Assembly (NCBI GenBank): GCA_029560815.1
Contig: JAKQKF010000122.1
Coordinates: 1 to 13,082 of the forward strand
Source: a bacterium
Lineage (GTDB): Bacteria; KSB1; UBA2214
Direction: 5' to 3'
Length of the DNA: 13,082 nt
Positions 5,912 to 13,082 of this stretch are shown here, one piece after another (position 1 is the stretch's first letter; the number at the start of each line of letters is the position of its first letter). A program made the translations under genes and the position numbers. Under the pieces are notes generated by a model. It was not told the DNA's origin, did no database searches, and saw nothing but the letters and a program-made list of their open reading frames with translations.

Positions 5912-7947
5912 CTCACCACCACCATTTTGCCGGTCCGGGTGAGGAGGCTGGTCTCCGATTCCACCCGCAGGCGGTAATAATAGAGGCCGCTCGGGCCGCG
6001 CGCCTGCCAGAGATGGCGCTGCTCACCTGAAGCAAGCAGGCCGAGGGGCTGCTCATCAACCAGTTCACCGCGGATGTTGTAGATTTGCAGAGTCGCCTCG
6101 CCCGCGTTCTCGAGATGAAAGGGGATGACCGTGGCGTCGTTGAAAGGGTTGGGATAGTTCTGCCCCAGCCTGAAATCGCGGGGTGAGGCCTCGGGAGCAG
6201 CGCCGACCCCGCTGGCGCCGGCCTCGGGATTGAAATAGCCGGCCAGGAAGACCAGCGGCGCGTTCCAGTTGATACAGATCTCGTTGGCCGCATAGCTGTC
6301 GGCGTCATCGATCCAGCAAAGCGCGGGCGGCGTGGAGGAGGTGAAAGCTGACTTGAGGGTTTCATCATCATTGATGTTTTGATTGGCGCCACCGGCGATG
6401 AACCCCGGCACCGGGGCGGCAATATTATCCGACCACGATGGGCGATGGTGGGGATTTTTCACGCTGACCACGCCGACGCCGGTGACATAGGAGGTGTTGT
6501 GGGGGTTAGCCCCCAGCATATAGTGCAGCTGGTCCAGGGCCGCCCCGCGCCAGGATTCCGCTCCGTCGGACTCGGCGGCCATGACCAGCAGGATGGCGCG
6601 GTTGAGAGCGCGGGAGTTGGAGCCCCAGTTGAACTCGCCGGGTTTGAGCAGATAGCGGAATCCGCTCTGCTCCTGCTGCTGCAGCAGAGCACCGGCGTAT
6701 TTATGCAGTGCGGTGCGCAAAGTGGTGCGCACGGTCTGATCGGCCTGGCTGCCGGAATCGAAGAGATAAGCCAGATGGGCCAGGGGCGCCAGCGAGCCCC
6801 AGCTCATCTCCCAGCTAAAGAGATTGATGCCGGCATAGTGCGTGAGATACCAGGTATGGCAGGCCTGGCTGCGGGTCGTGCGCCAGAGCTCGGCCGCGGC
6901 CCAGAGTCGCTCATCCCGGTCGTTGTTGTCCCCGTATTGGCCGGTAACCACGCCATCCGGATTCCTGAAGCCGCCGGCCGGGAAGATGTCGGGATGAGCT
7001 TCAAGCCAGCTCCAGGCGCGCACCGCCCGGGCGGTGCAGGTGTCGGCGAAAGCCGCGTCGAAAGGAGCATAGATGCGCCCGGCCTGGGCCATGACGGCGG
7101 CGAAATTGGCGGTCGCCGCGCTCGAGACCGGCATCAGATAGCGCTTGTTGGTATCCTTGTGCGGCATGATGATCGCCTCGAAATCGGTGCGGGTCAGTTT
7201 GTGGTGAACCCCGCCATCGGCCGCCTGCATGGTGAGAAACCACGCCAGTTCATAACGCACCTCGTCGAGCAGGTCGGGCACGCCGTTGCCGCTCTCGGGG
7301 ATCTTGAGGGTATCAGCGCTGAACCGGCCGGGAAAATATTCGTAGGCCATCAGCAGCGTGCCGGCGCTGATGCCGCCGTTGACGATATATTTGCCGTAAT
7401 CCCCGGCGTCGTGCCACCCCCCTGTCCCCTTCACCTGGCCGTCCAGGCCGGTGCTGGTGTGATACCAGCCATCCTGCAGGTGACAGGCGGGATGGGTGTA
7501 CTGCAGGGCAAAGAGGGGCTTGAGCTCCATGCCACAGCGCTGATAATAGTAGCTCCTGAGAGCCTTGGCGTAGAGATCCCGATAGACCCCCTCCATCACC
7601 CGGAAGGGATAAGAGCTGCCCACGCCGGGGACGCGCACCGCATAACGGCCGGGCTGGGTCAGGGTGCTGAAATCGGCCGTATAGAGGTCCATCCCGGTCG
7701 AGGCATCCTTCAGCCGCCGCAGCTGGACAACACCGCCGAGCACGGTCCGCTGATCGCGCTGATCCACGATATAAAAACTGTCCGCGGCCTGATTGATGAA
7801 TGCGATTTTGACGTCGCCCGGCTGATAGCCGGCCTGATCCACGGTGACAGTACCCGCACCGAACAGCGGCGGCGCGATGGCAAGGGGAAGCAGCAAAAAC
7901 AGGCCGGGCATGACCGGCCGCAGGACTCTCAGCATCAGACGGCGCAT
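5908..7947 (-). CDS. GH9 endoglucanase (cellulase) with N-terminal Ig-like domain and C-terminal sorting domain
   Basis: This 679-residue secreted endo-beta-1,4-glucanase of family 9 is expected to cut cellulose or mixed-linkage glucan internally. After a signal peptide (1 to about 31) comes a CelD-type Ig-like domain (about 32-117; VTVDQAGYQPGD ... GRYAVRVPG). The (alpha/alpha)6 catalytic domain (about 119-572) holds GGWHDAGDYGKY (176-187), with D180 and D183 as base residues, and NPHHRPS (498-504) with the active-site histidine. DDADSYAANEICINWNAP (547-564) supplies the general acid E556. The tail (595-679; QNYPNPFNDATVIPF, GLYYYRL, ending GKMVVVR) is the sorting/FlgD-like domain of FCB bacteria, suggesting type IX-like export and surface anchoring or release. 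The start at 7947 has AAAAGGAGA at 7953-7961. It is the first gene of the leftward group, and its stop overlaps the next start. Confidence 0.96.
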   Translation of the reverse strand: MRRLMLRVLRPVMPGLFLLLPLAIAPPLFGAGTVTVDQAGYQPGDVKIAFINQAADSFYIVDQRDQRTVLGGVVQLRRLKDASTGMDLYTADFSTLTQPGRYAVRVPGVGSSYPFRVMEGVYRDLYAKALRSYYYQRCGMELKPLFALQYTHPACHLQDGWYHTSTGLDGQVKGTGGWHDAGDYGKYIVNGGISAGTLLMAYEYFPGRFSADTLKIPESGNGVPDLLDEVRYELAWFLTMQAADGGVHHKLTRTDFEAIIMPHKDTNKRYLMPVSSAATANFAAVMAQAGRIYAPFDAAFADTCTARAVRAWSWLEAHPDIFPAGGFRNPDGVVTGQYGDNNDRDERLWAAAELWRTTRSQACHTWYLTHYAGINLFSWEMSWGSLAPLAHLAYLFDSGSQADQTVRTTLRTALHKYAGALLQQQEQSGFRYLLKPGEFNWGSNSRALNRAILLVMAAESDGAESWRGAALDQLHYMLGANPHNTSYVTGVGVVSVKNPHHRPSWSDNIAAPVPGFIAGGANQNINDDETLKSAFTSSTPPALCWIDDADSYAANEICINWNAPLVFLAGYFNPEAGASGVGAAPEASPRDFRLGQNYPNPFNDATVIPFHLENAGEATLQIYNIRGELVDEQPLGLLASGEQRHLWQARGPSGLYYYRLRVESETSLLTRTGKMVVVR

Positions 7948-7952
7948 AAAGA

Positions 7953-7961
7953 TCTCCTTTT
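7953..7961 (-). promoter_or_regulatory. Ribosome binding site of the GH9 gene
   Basis: AAAAGGAGA on the minus strand, about five bases before the ATG at 7947, is the strongest ribosome site of the leftward group and fits its role as first gene. Confidence 0.7.
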
Positions 7962-8098
7962 AACATAAATCTCCAAAGAAAGTTAGCAACTCTGGCGCCA
8001 AATTCAAGCACATTTTCCAGCCGCTCCCTGTACCTGCCTTGTTCCTCCTTGCCGGGATGCGCCGCCTGTCACAAAAACAATACAATGAGCTTGCTTTT

Positions 8099-8128
8099 TT
8101 GCCATAAAATTGCTAAAATTATTATATT
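8099..8128 (+). promoter_or_regulatory. Putative promoter for the TPR-barrel-ExbB genes
   Basis: TTGCCA (8099-8104; 5 of 6) and TATATT (8123-8128; 5 of 6) are spaced by 18 bases in the AT-rich core of the divergent region. This would give a leader of roughly 95-100 bases before the ATG at 8233. It is a consensus match only. Confidence 0.4.
8121..8126 (-). promoter_or_regulatory. Perfect -10 hexamer facing the GH9 gene
   Basis: TATAAT on the minus strand overlaps the -10 of the rightward promoter. No good -35 is seen 16-18 bases upstream. If used, it gives GH9 a leader of about 165 bases. Overlapping elements would make the two transcription units compete. Confidence 0.3.
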
Positions 8129-8232
8129 TATCCCGTAAACCCTTTTGATGCTCCCGGGCCGGTCCGCTGGAACTTGTCGGCCGTGTAAAAGTTAGATTAT
8201 TAATCGTCCGTCCATTGAGAGAAATCATACAT

Positions 8233-11200
8233 ATGGCCAAACTTTACCGGGCTCCACTCATCGTGCTCCTGTTCCAGCTCCTCTTTGCAGCCCAGGCGCC
8301 CGCCCAGCTCCAGGAGCCGCAGGCTGAACAGGCTTTCACCCTCGCCCGCCAGCTCTATGAGGACCAGCTTTACGAACTCGCCGCCGACCAGTTCAACGAT
8401 TTCATCCAGAAATATCCCTACGCTCCCCAGGCGCAGGAGGCGTGGTTCCTCCTTGGCGAGAGTTTTTTCCAGCAGCGCCTCTTCGATCAGGCCATCACCG
8501 CTTACCGCGCCCTGCTGCAGCGCCATGCCGCTCTGACCCTCAGGGACCAGGCCGCATTCCGCATCGGCCAGTCGCTGGTCTACAGCAACAAGCTGACTGA
8601 GGCCAGAAACGCCCTGCGCCAGTTCATGGACGACTATCCCGCCAGCGCTCTCTACCCTGACGCCCGCTACTGGTACGGCGAGACCCTCCTGCGCGACGGC
8701 AGCAAGGAGGAGGCCGTCCGCTACTTCAGCGAGATCGCCTCCGACCATGCGCAGAGCAAGGTCGCCGATTATGCCCTCTTCGCCATTGCGGATGTCCACG
8801 AGGGAGAAAAGCGCTGGGATGAGGCGATCGCCGCCTACAACCGGCTGCTGAAGGAGTACCCCTCCAGCCCGCTGGCCGAACAGGCCACTTTCCGCCTCGG
8901 CATGGCCCGCTACGGCCGCAAGGAGTACGACGAGGCGATCGGCGAGCTCTCCCGCGCCATCGTCGCATGGCCCGCGAGCCGCTGGCGCGGTGAGGCGCAG
9001 TACTTTATCGGTGAATCCTTCGCCCGCAAGGGGGAACACGAAAAAGCGGCCAAAGCCTTCAGCGTGATTTCCTCCCTTCCGGACAACCGCTACGCCGATG
9101 ATGCCCTCCTGAGCCTTGGTCTGGCCTATCTCAACCTGAACAGGGATGAGGATGCCCTCGCCGCCTGGCAGCGGCTGCTCGCGGTGAGCACGGACGACGA
9201 TCTCAAGGCGGCGGCCCTTTTCCAGAGCGGCCGTGTACAGCAGCGCCGCGGACGCAGCGAAGAAGCCCTGCAGTTCTACAAGCGGGTTGTGGGCGACTAT
9301 CCGCGCAGCGCCGATGCCCCCAACGCCCTCTTTGAGCACGCCTCGCTGCTCTTCACAAAGAAAGAGTTCACCACAGCGCGCACTATCTTCAGCCAGATCA
9401 TCGACCGTTTTCCCAGGTCGGCGGTGGCCGGTGATGCAGCGGTGATGGTGGGCGAGTGCTATCTCGGCGAGGGCAATGCCGAAGCCGCCAACCGCATCTT
9501 CCGCCAGACCGCCGGCGGTTATGACCAGCCGGAGGTCAAGGCCCAGGCCATTTTCAAGCTCGGGCTTTCGCGCTTCCAGGCCGGCGAATATGATCTCGCC
9601 TTGAAGAATTTCGAAGACGTCCTGCGCGCCTATGCCAAAACCGCTGTTGCGCCGGATGCCCGGTTCTGGCGCGGCGAGAGCTATTTCAAGCTGGGCCGCT
9701 ACACCGAGGCCCTCGCCGACTACCAGGGCTTCATCCGGGAAAATCCCTCCTCCCCGCGCATCGCCGAAGCGCGCTACGGGCAGGGCTATGCCGCCCTGAA
9801 AAGCGGCCAGTTTCAGACCGCCGCCGAGGCCTTCGCCGCCGCCGCCGAAAAGAGCGACGCCCTCCCCCTCAAGTGCGATGCCCTGATGCGGCGCGGGGAT
9901 GCCCTGATGAACGACAAAAAGTTCGCGGAGGCCGTCAAAGCCTACCAGACCGCTTCCAGCAGCTGCAGCGACGAACAGCTCAAGGCCGAGGCCCGCTACC
10001 AAACCGGGCTGGCCTGGTACCGCAGCGGCGATTTCGACAAGGCCCGCCGCACCCTCGAGGAGGTCACCAGCAGCTGGCCCGGATCGCCCTTCGCCGCTGA
10101 AGCCCTCTACCTGAGCGGCCGCGCCCGTTTCCGCACCAACCAGTTCGATGAGGCGATAGCCTCCTTCAACCAGCTCATCGGCAGCTACCCCCAAAGCGCA
10201 CTCCGCGATGATGCCACCTACGCCATCGCCGATTGCTACTACAATCTCGGTGCGTACGACAAGGCCATCACCCAGTACAAAATAGTCATCGAGCAGTTCC
10301 CCAAAAGCGAACTGGTCCCTGATGCCCTCACAGGGCTGCAGTGGTCGATGATGCAAAAGGGAGAGACCGGCCAGGCCGACAAGGTGGTGCAGGAGTATGT
10401 CACCCGTCTGCCTGACCGCGAGACGGCGGCCAGGGTGCTGGAGCGCCAGGCCGAATTTTTCCGGGACAACGGCCAATATGACGAGGCCATCGAGCAGTAC
10501 CAGAAACTGCTCTCCTCCTACAGCGGCACGGCCGCCGGCGCCGCAGCCCTGTACGGCATCGGCCTCTGCCGTCAGACGCAGAATCAGCCCGATGCCGCCA
10601 TCGCCGCTTTCCGCCGCCAGTGGGAGGAGCATCCTGGCTCTCCGGCCTCGCCCCGGGCACTCTTCGCGGGGGCGCGTCTGCTCGCCGAAAAAGGCGACCG
10701 GAGCCAGGCCGCGACCTGGTACAGCAAGCTGACCGCCGATTATCCCGATCATGAGCTTGGTTCCGCCGCGGCCTATGCCCGGGGAGTGCTGGATATCGAC
10801 AGCCGGCAGATCGATCAGGCCGAGCGGCAGTTCAGGGAGCTTGACAGCGCGGACAAGACAGGCCCGGATCACGGACTCGCCCGGCTCGGACTCGCCCGGG
10901 TCCATATCGGCAAAAAGCAGTACGCCGATGCCCAGGCTGTTCTCGATCAGCTGCTCGAACAGGGGACGCCCGCCGTCAGCGCCGAGGCCCAGTTCCTCAT
11001 CGCCACCATCCTACGCGAACAGAAGGAACTCGCCAAAGCCAGCCTCGCCTTTCTGAAGATCAAATATCTCTATCCCGACGAGCTGGATTGGGTCGTCACC
11101 GGCATCTTCAACGCCGCGCAGTGCAATGAAGAGCTGGGGAGGTCGGCTGACGCCCGGCGCCTCTATCAATCCCTGATCAACGATTACCCCGCCAAATCGG

Positions 11201-11250
11201 ACTATGCCGCCCGGGCGCGCGAACGCCTGCAGGCGCTTTCAGGAAAGTGA
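8233..11250 (+). CDS. Giant periplasmic TPR protein (about 25 repeats; YbgF/BamD-like repeat type)
   Basis: This 1005-residue exported protein is built almost entirely of tetratricopeptide-like helical hairpins. The signal peptide is MAKLYRAPLIVLLFQLLFAA with cleavage near APAQ (22-25). The repeat signature is 'F/Y DEAI..Y..LL..YP.SP.A..A.F.LG'. The 'YP.S' turn recurs at residues 61, 135, 209, 246, 356, 393, 505, 615, 652, 689, 800, 837, 947 and 985, all near multiples of 37, so about 25 units fill residues 27-1000. No catalytic or membrane domain is visible. Such arrays act as protein-binding scaffolds; the repeat type resembles CpoB/YbgF and BamD. The ATG at 8233 is chosen because it opens the signal peptide; a TTG at 8215 would add six residues before it. 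The ribosome site is weak (GAGAG, 8217-8221). It is first in the rightward group, 13 bases before the barrel gene. Its partner and function are unknown. Confidence 0.88.
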   Translation: MAKLYRAPLIVLLFQLLFAAQAPAQLQEPQAEQAFTLARQLYEDQLYELAADQFNDFIQKYPYAPQAQEAWFLLGESFFQQRLFDQAITAYRALLQRHAALTLRDQAAFRIGQSLVYSNKLTEARNALRQFMDDYPASALYPDARYWYGETLLRDGSKEEAVRYFSEIASDHAQSKVADYALFAIADVHEGEKRWDEAIAAYNRLLKEYPSSPLAEQATFRLGMARYGRKEYDEAIGELSRAIVAWPASRWRGEAQYFIGESFARKGEHEKAAKAFSVISSLPDNRYADDALLSLGLAYLNLNRDEDALAAWQRLLAVSTDDDLKAAALFQSGRVQQRRGRSEEALQFYKRVVGDYPRSADAPNALFEHASLLFTKKEFTTARTIFSQIIDRFPRSAVAGDAAVMVGECYLGEGNAEAANRIFRQTAGGYDQPEVKAQAIFKLGLSRFQAGEYDLALKNFEDVLRAYAKTAVAPDARFWRGESYFKLGRYTEALADYQGFIRENPSSPRIAEARYGQGYAALKSGQFQTAAEAFAAAAEKSDALPLKCDALMRRGDALMNDKKFAEAVKAYQTASSSCSDEQLKAEARYQTGLAWYRSGDFDKARRTLEEVTSSWPGSPFAAEALYLSGRARFRTNQFDEAIASFNQLIGSYPQSALRDDATYAIADCYYNLGAYDKAITQYKIVIEQFPKSELVPDALTGLQWSMMQKGETGQADKVVQEYVTRLPDRETAARVLERQAEFFRDNGQYDEAIEQYQKLLSSYSGTAAGAAALYGIGLCRQTQNQPDAAIAAFRRQWEEHPGSPASPRALFAGARLLAEKGDRSQAATWYSKLTADYPDHELGSAAAYARGVLDIDSRQIDQAERQFRELDSADKTGPDHGLARLGLARVHIGKKQYADAQAVLDQLLEQGTPAVSAEAQFLIATILREQKELAKASLAFLKIKYLYPDELDWVVTGIFNAAQCNEELGRSADARRLYQSLINDYPAKSDYAARARERLQALSGK

Positions 11251-11253
11251 GGC

Positions 11254-11258
11254 GGAGG
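11254..11258 (+). promoter_or_regulatory. Ribosome binding site deciding the barrel gene start
   Basis: GGAGG lies only two bases before the ATG at 11261 but five before the ATG at 11264, so the second ATG is preferred. Confidence 0.65.
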
Positions 11259-11263
11259 TGATG

Positions 11264-12952
11264 ATGGAACATTCAGGAGACCGATTGCGATACGCCATGC
11301 TCGTCACCCTGCTCGGCGCCGTCCTCGCGACCGCCCAGGAGCGCCCCCTTCCTCCGACGCGCATCACCCTGCCCTCCGACTCGCTGGCGGCCGGTCGGAC
11401 GCCAACCAAGCTGGAGGCGGACAGCAGCCGCATCGAGCTGCCCGATGTGGTCGTGCTCGGCCAGGACCGCAGCGTGCGTCAGGTCGAGAGCAAACGCCGT
11501 TCCGGCGATGAGCAGCCGCGGCTGCTCCGGCCGGAGTATCAGTCGCTCTCGATCTTTGCGCGGCGGGATAACAGCCGGCCTCTGGTCAACGCCGCTGCGG
11601 CCGCGCGCGAACGGCTGATCTGGGCCAATGCGGCGGCGGGCTCTTATACCAGCGTCGCCGCCGATGCCGGCTATTCCGGCAAATTCCCCTGGGGTTCGGC
11701 GCGGCTCTCGGGCTGGCTCGACCGCAGCAACGGCGCCTTTAACAACAGCCGTCATGCCGACGGCGGCCTGGCAGCGACCGCAACCACCCCCCTGCGTAAG
11801 GAACTGCACGGCCGCGCCCAGGCCGAGATGAACTGGCTCAACCGCGGCCTCCACGGGGCCGTCCTCGATGATCTTAACCGCCGGGCGGTCCACAGTCTGC
11901 TGGCGGGAGAGGCCGATTTCGCCATCGATCCGCTCTCCAGTGCCCGCGCCGGCCTCCAGCTCGCCGGCGCCGGCATGAGCACCGACAGCAGCAGCCACGA
12001 GCTGCAGCACAGCGGCGATTTTATTATCGGCCTGCACAGCAGCTATCAGCGCCAGATGGAACGGGTGACGCTGCGCGCCCACGCCGCCTACACCCGGGAT
12101 TCCTATTCCGCTGAACCCGACAGCCTCGACGCCACCATCGGCTTCAGCCAGATCAGGGCCGAGGTGCAGACTTCTCTCCTGCGCAATCTCCAGCTCACCG
12201 CCGCCATCGGCTATCAGGAGTGCTCCCGCGGCCGCTTCGCCCCCTCCCTCCGGCTGGCCTTCATCCCCAATGACCGCTGGGGCATCACCGCCGCCGCCTG
12301 GTCGGGGCTCCGCTACGTCACCTTCCGGGAACGGCTGCAGGAGAATCCCTTTCTCGCCCACAACCTCTCCATGGCGGCTGACGACTCCCCCCTCTCGCTG
12401 CAGGTGCAGAGCGATTTCCGCCCGGTCGGCACGATGGTCTTCAACTTCGGCCTCTTTCATGGACGCTACGACCAGCTCAACTATTGGCAGCGGGACGAGG
12501 AGAGCGGCTTTATCGGGCTTCATCAGGTCGGGAATGTCCACCTCACCGAGCTGCAGGCCGGCGTCCGCGTGGGACTGCACGCCGGCATGATGCTGCAGGG
12601 CGAGTTTCACCTCAACAGCGATCATTTGCGGGAGGCGGTCGGCCAGGGCGACGATGACCGCATCCCCTACCGACCTGATTACCGGGCGCGGGCCTCGCTC
12701 GGCATGCCCCTCCCCTGGCAGCTCCAGCTCACCGCGCAGCTGGATATGGTCGGGGAGCGCCGCCGCGGCCTCGATCTGGACGGGCGCCTGCCCGAATACA
12801 TCCTCCTCGATGCGGGCATAGGACGGAAATTCGGCCGCCATCTCCATGCCGAATTCACGGTAAAGAATATCCTCGACCGCCGCTATGTGGTCTGGGAAGG
12901 CTATGATGAACCGGGCATCCAGTTCATGGCCGGAGCAAGATGGGCTTATTAA
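11264..12952 (+). CDS. Outer-membrane beta-barrel, TonB-dependent-receptor-like, no visible plug
   Basis: This 562-residue protein has a signal peptide (to about residue 24, LATAQ). A short periplasmic segment follows with ELPDVVVLGQD (58-68), which resembles the 'LPEVVV.G' stretch at the start of TonB-dependent receptors. The rest is alternating amphipathic strands typical of an outer-membrane barrel. The C-terminal strands are receptor-like: LPEYILLDAGIGRKFG (509-524), AEFTVKNILDRRYVVWEG (529-546), and a last strand ending RWAY with a terminal aromatic residue. Only about 50 residues separate the box-like segment from the first strands, too few for the usual plug of more than 100 residues. 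Transport of a large or energised substrate, or a structural role, are both possible. It lies 13 bases after the TPR gene and 41 before an ExbB-type gene, so it probably works with both. An upstream in-frame start (11204) lies inside the TPR gene and is rejected. Confidence 0.75.
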   Translation: MEHSGDRLRYAMLVTLLGAVLATAQERPLPPTRITLPSDSLAAGRTPTKLEADSSRIELPDVVVLGQDRSVRQVESKRRSGDEQPRLLRPEYQSLSIFARRDNSRPLVNAAAAARERLIWANAAAGSYTSVAADAGYSGKFPWGSARLSGWLDRSNGAFNNSRHADGGLAATATTPLRKELHGRAQAEMNWLNRGLHGAVLDDLNRRAVHSLLAGEADFAIDPLSSARAGLQLAGAGMSTDSSSHELQHSGDFIIGLHSSYQRQMERVTLRAHAAYTRDSYSAEPDSLDATIGFSQIRAEVQTSLLRNLQLTAAIGYQECSRGRFAPSLRLAFIPNDRWGITAAAWSGLRYVTFRERLQENPFLAHNLSMAADDSPLSLQVQSDFRPVGTMVFNFGLFHGRYDQLNYWQRDEESGFIGLHQVGNVHLTELQAGVRVGLHAGMMLQGEFHLNSDHLREAVGQGDDDRIPYRPDYRARASLGMPLPWQLQLTAQLDMVGERRRGLDLDGRLPEYILLDAGIGRKFGRHLHAEFTVKNILDRRYVVWEGYDEPGIQFMAGARWAY

Positions 12953-12981
12953 TCCAGTAGCAAGTGCAGATCAATTCCAAC

Positions 12982-12986
12982 GGAGG
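12982..12986 (+). promoter_or_regulatory. Ribosome binding site of the ExbB-like gene
   Basis: GGAGG seven bases before the ATG at 12994 is an ideal spacing and supports this start. Confidence 0.7.
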
Positions 12987-12993
12987 CAACAGC

Positions 12994-13082
12994 ATGTCAT
13001 TGTGGGATATGTTCACCAGAGGCGGATCGATGATGATCCCCATTCTGATCTGTTCCATCATCGCGGTGGTCATCTTTCTTGA
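12994..13082 (+). CDS. ExbB/TolQ/MotA-family proton channel (N-terminal 29 codons, cut by right edge)
   Basis: Only the beginning is present: MSLWDMFTRGGSMMIPIL and then a hydrophobic first membrane segment (ICSIIAVVIFL). This N-terminus, a short amphipathic stretch ending in G-G-x-M-M-x-P-I and running into a transmembrane helix, is characteristic of ExbB/TolQ-type inner-membrane proteins. With ExbD/TolR, these form proton-driven stator complexes that power TonB, Tol-Pal or gliding machines. It starts 41 bases after the barrel gene with a strong ribosome site, so it belongs to the same transcription unit. Which subfamily it is cannot be told from 29 residues. An ExbD-like and perhaps a TonB-like gene would be expected next, outside the window. 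Confidence 0.8.
   Translation, partial: MSLWDMFTRGGSMMIPILICSIIAVVIFL

Noticed and set aside
6379..7968. Open frame of 529 codons on the plus strand opposite GH9
   Set aside because: Antisense shadow of a clear GH9 enzyme.
7960..8013. Possible 17-residue leader peptide (MCLNLAPELLTFFGDLC) ending just before the GH9 ribosome site
   Set aside because: Its own ribosome site is poor and there is no run of regulatory codons or attenuator pair; probably chance.
8200..10905. Open frame of 901 codons on the minus strand opposite the TPR gene
   Set aside because: Its apparent repeats are only the reverse complement of the TPR repeats; composition is Gly/Ala/Leu/Glu-rich without a signal or domain.
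11204..11263. N-terminal extension of the barrel protein into the TPR gene
   Set aside because: It would overlap the TPR coding end and push the signal peptide inward; GGAGG at 11254-11258 points to 11264.
11273..12847. Open frame of 524 codons on the minus strand opposite the barrel gene
   Set aside because: Antisense shadow; the plus-strand protein has a signal peptide, barrel strands and a good ribosome site.

Overview
The window reads as a piece of a GC-rich genome from a Gram-negative bacterium of the Fibrobacteres-Chlorobi-Bacteroidetes (FCB) superphylum or a related candidate phylum such as KSB1. Three things suggest this. Two secreted enzymes carry C-terminal sorting/FlgD-like domains of the 'NYPNPFN ... 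GLYYYRL ... KMVVVR' type. An outer-membrane beta-barrel gene sits beside an ExbB/TolQ gene. A GH16 glucanase starts the way the Fibrobacter enzyme does. The phylum is an inference and cannot be fixed from this sequence alone.

Left part, minus strand (1-7947): a beta-glucan/cellulose degradation locus. In the order of transcription it holds a GH9 endoglucanase (5908-7947), a large GH clan-A (GH5-like) enzyme with a carbohydrate-binding module inserted in its barrel (2933-5911), a GH3 exo-beta-glucosidase (574-2817), and the first 82 codons of a GH16 lichenase-type enzyme (1-246, continuing off the left edge). The first two genes overlap by four bases (ATGA). GH3 and GH16 follow after 115 and 327 bases, each with AT-rich promoter-like sequence, so they may have their own promoters. 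Together they form a plausible cascade: secreted endo-acting enzymes (GH9, GH-A, GH16) cut polymer or mixed-linkage glucan, and a GH3 enzyme, possibly a lipoprotein, trims the oligomers to glucose.

Centre (7948-8232): a divergent intergenic region with an AT-rich core. The core carries sigma-70-like elements on both strands and probably drives the glucanase genes leftward and the envelope genes rightward.

Right part, plus strand (8233-13082): a tight gene set. It encodes a 1005-residue periplasmic protein made almost wholly of about 25 TPR-like repeats with a 37-residue period. Thirteen bases later comes a 562-residue outer-membrane beta-barrel that resembles a TonB-dependent receptor but has no visible plug. 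Next is the start of an ExbB/TolQ/MotA-type proton-channel gene, cut by the right edge. This looks like an energised envelope machine of unknown job. Its position back-to-back with the glucanases makes oligosaccharide uptake or attachment to the substrate reasonable hypotheses. No RNA genes, insertion sequences or CRISPR arrays were seen.
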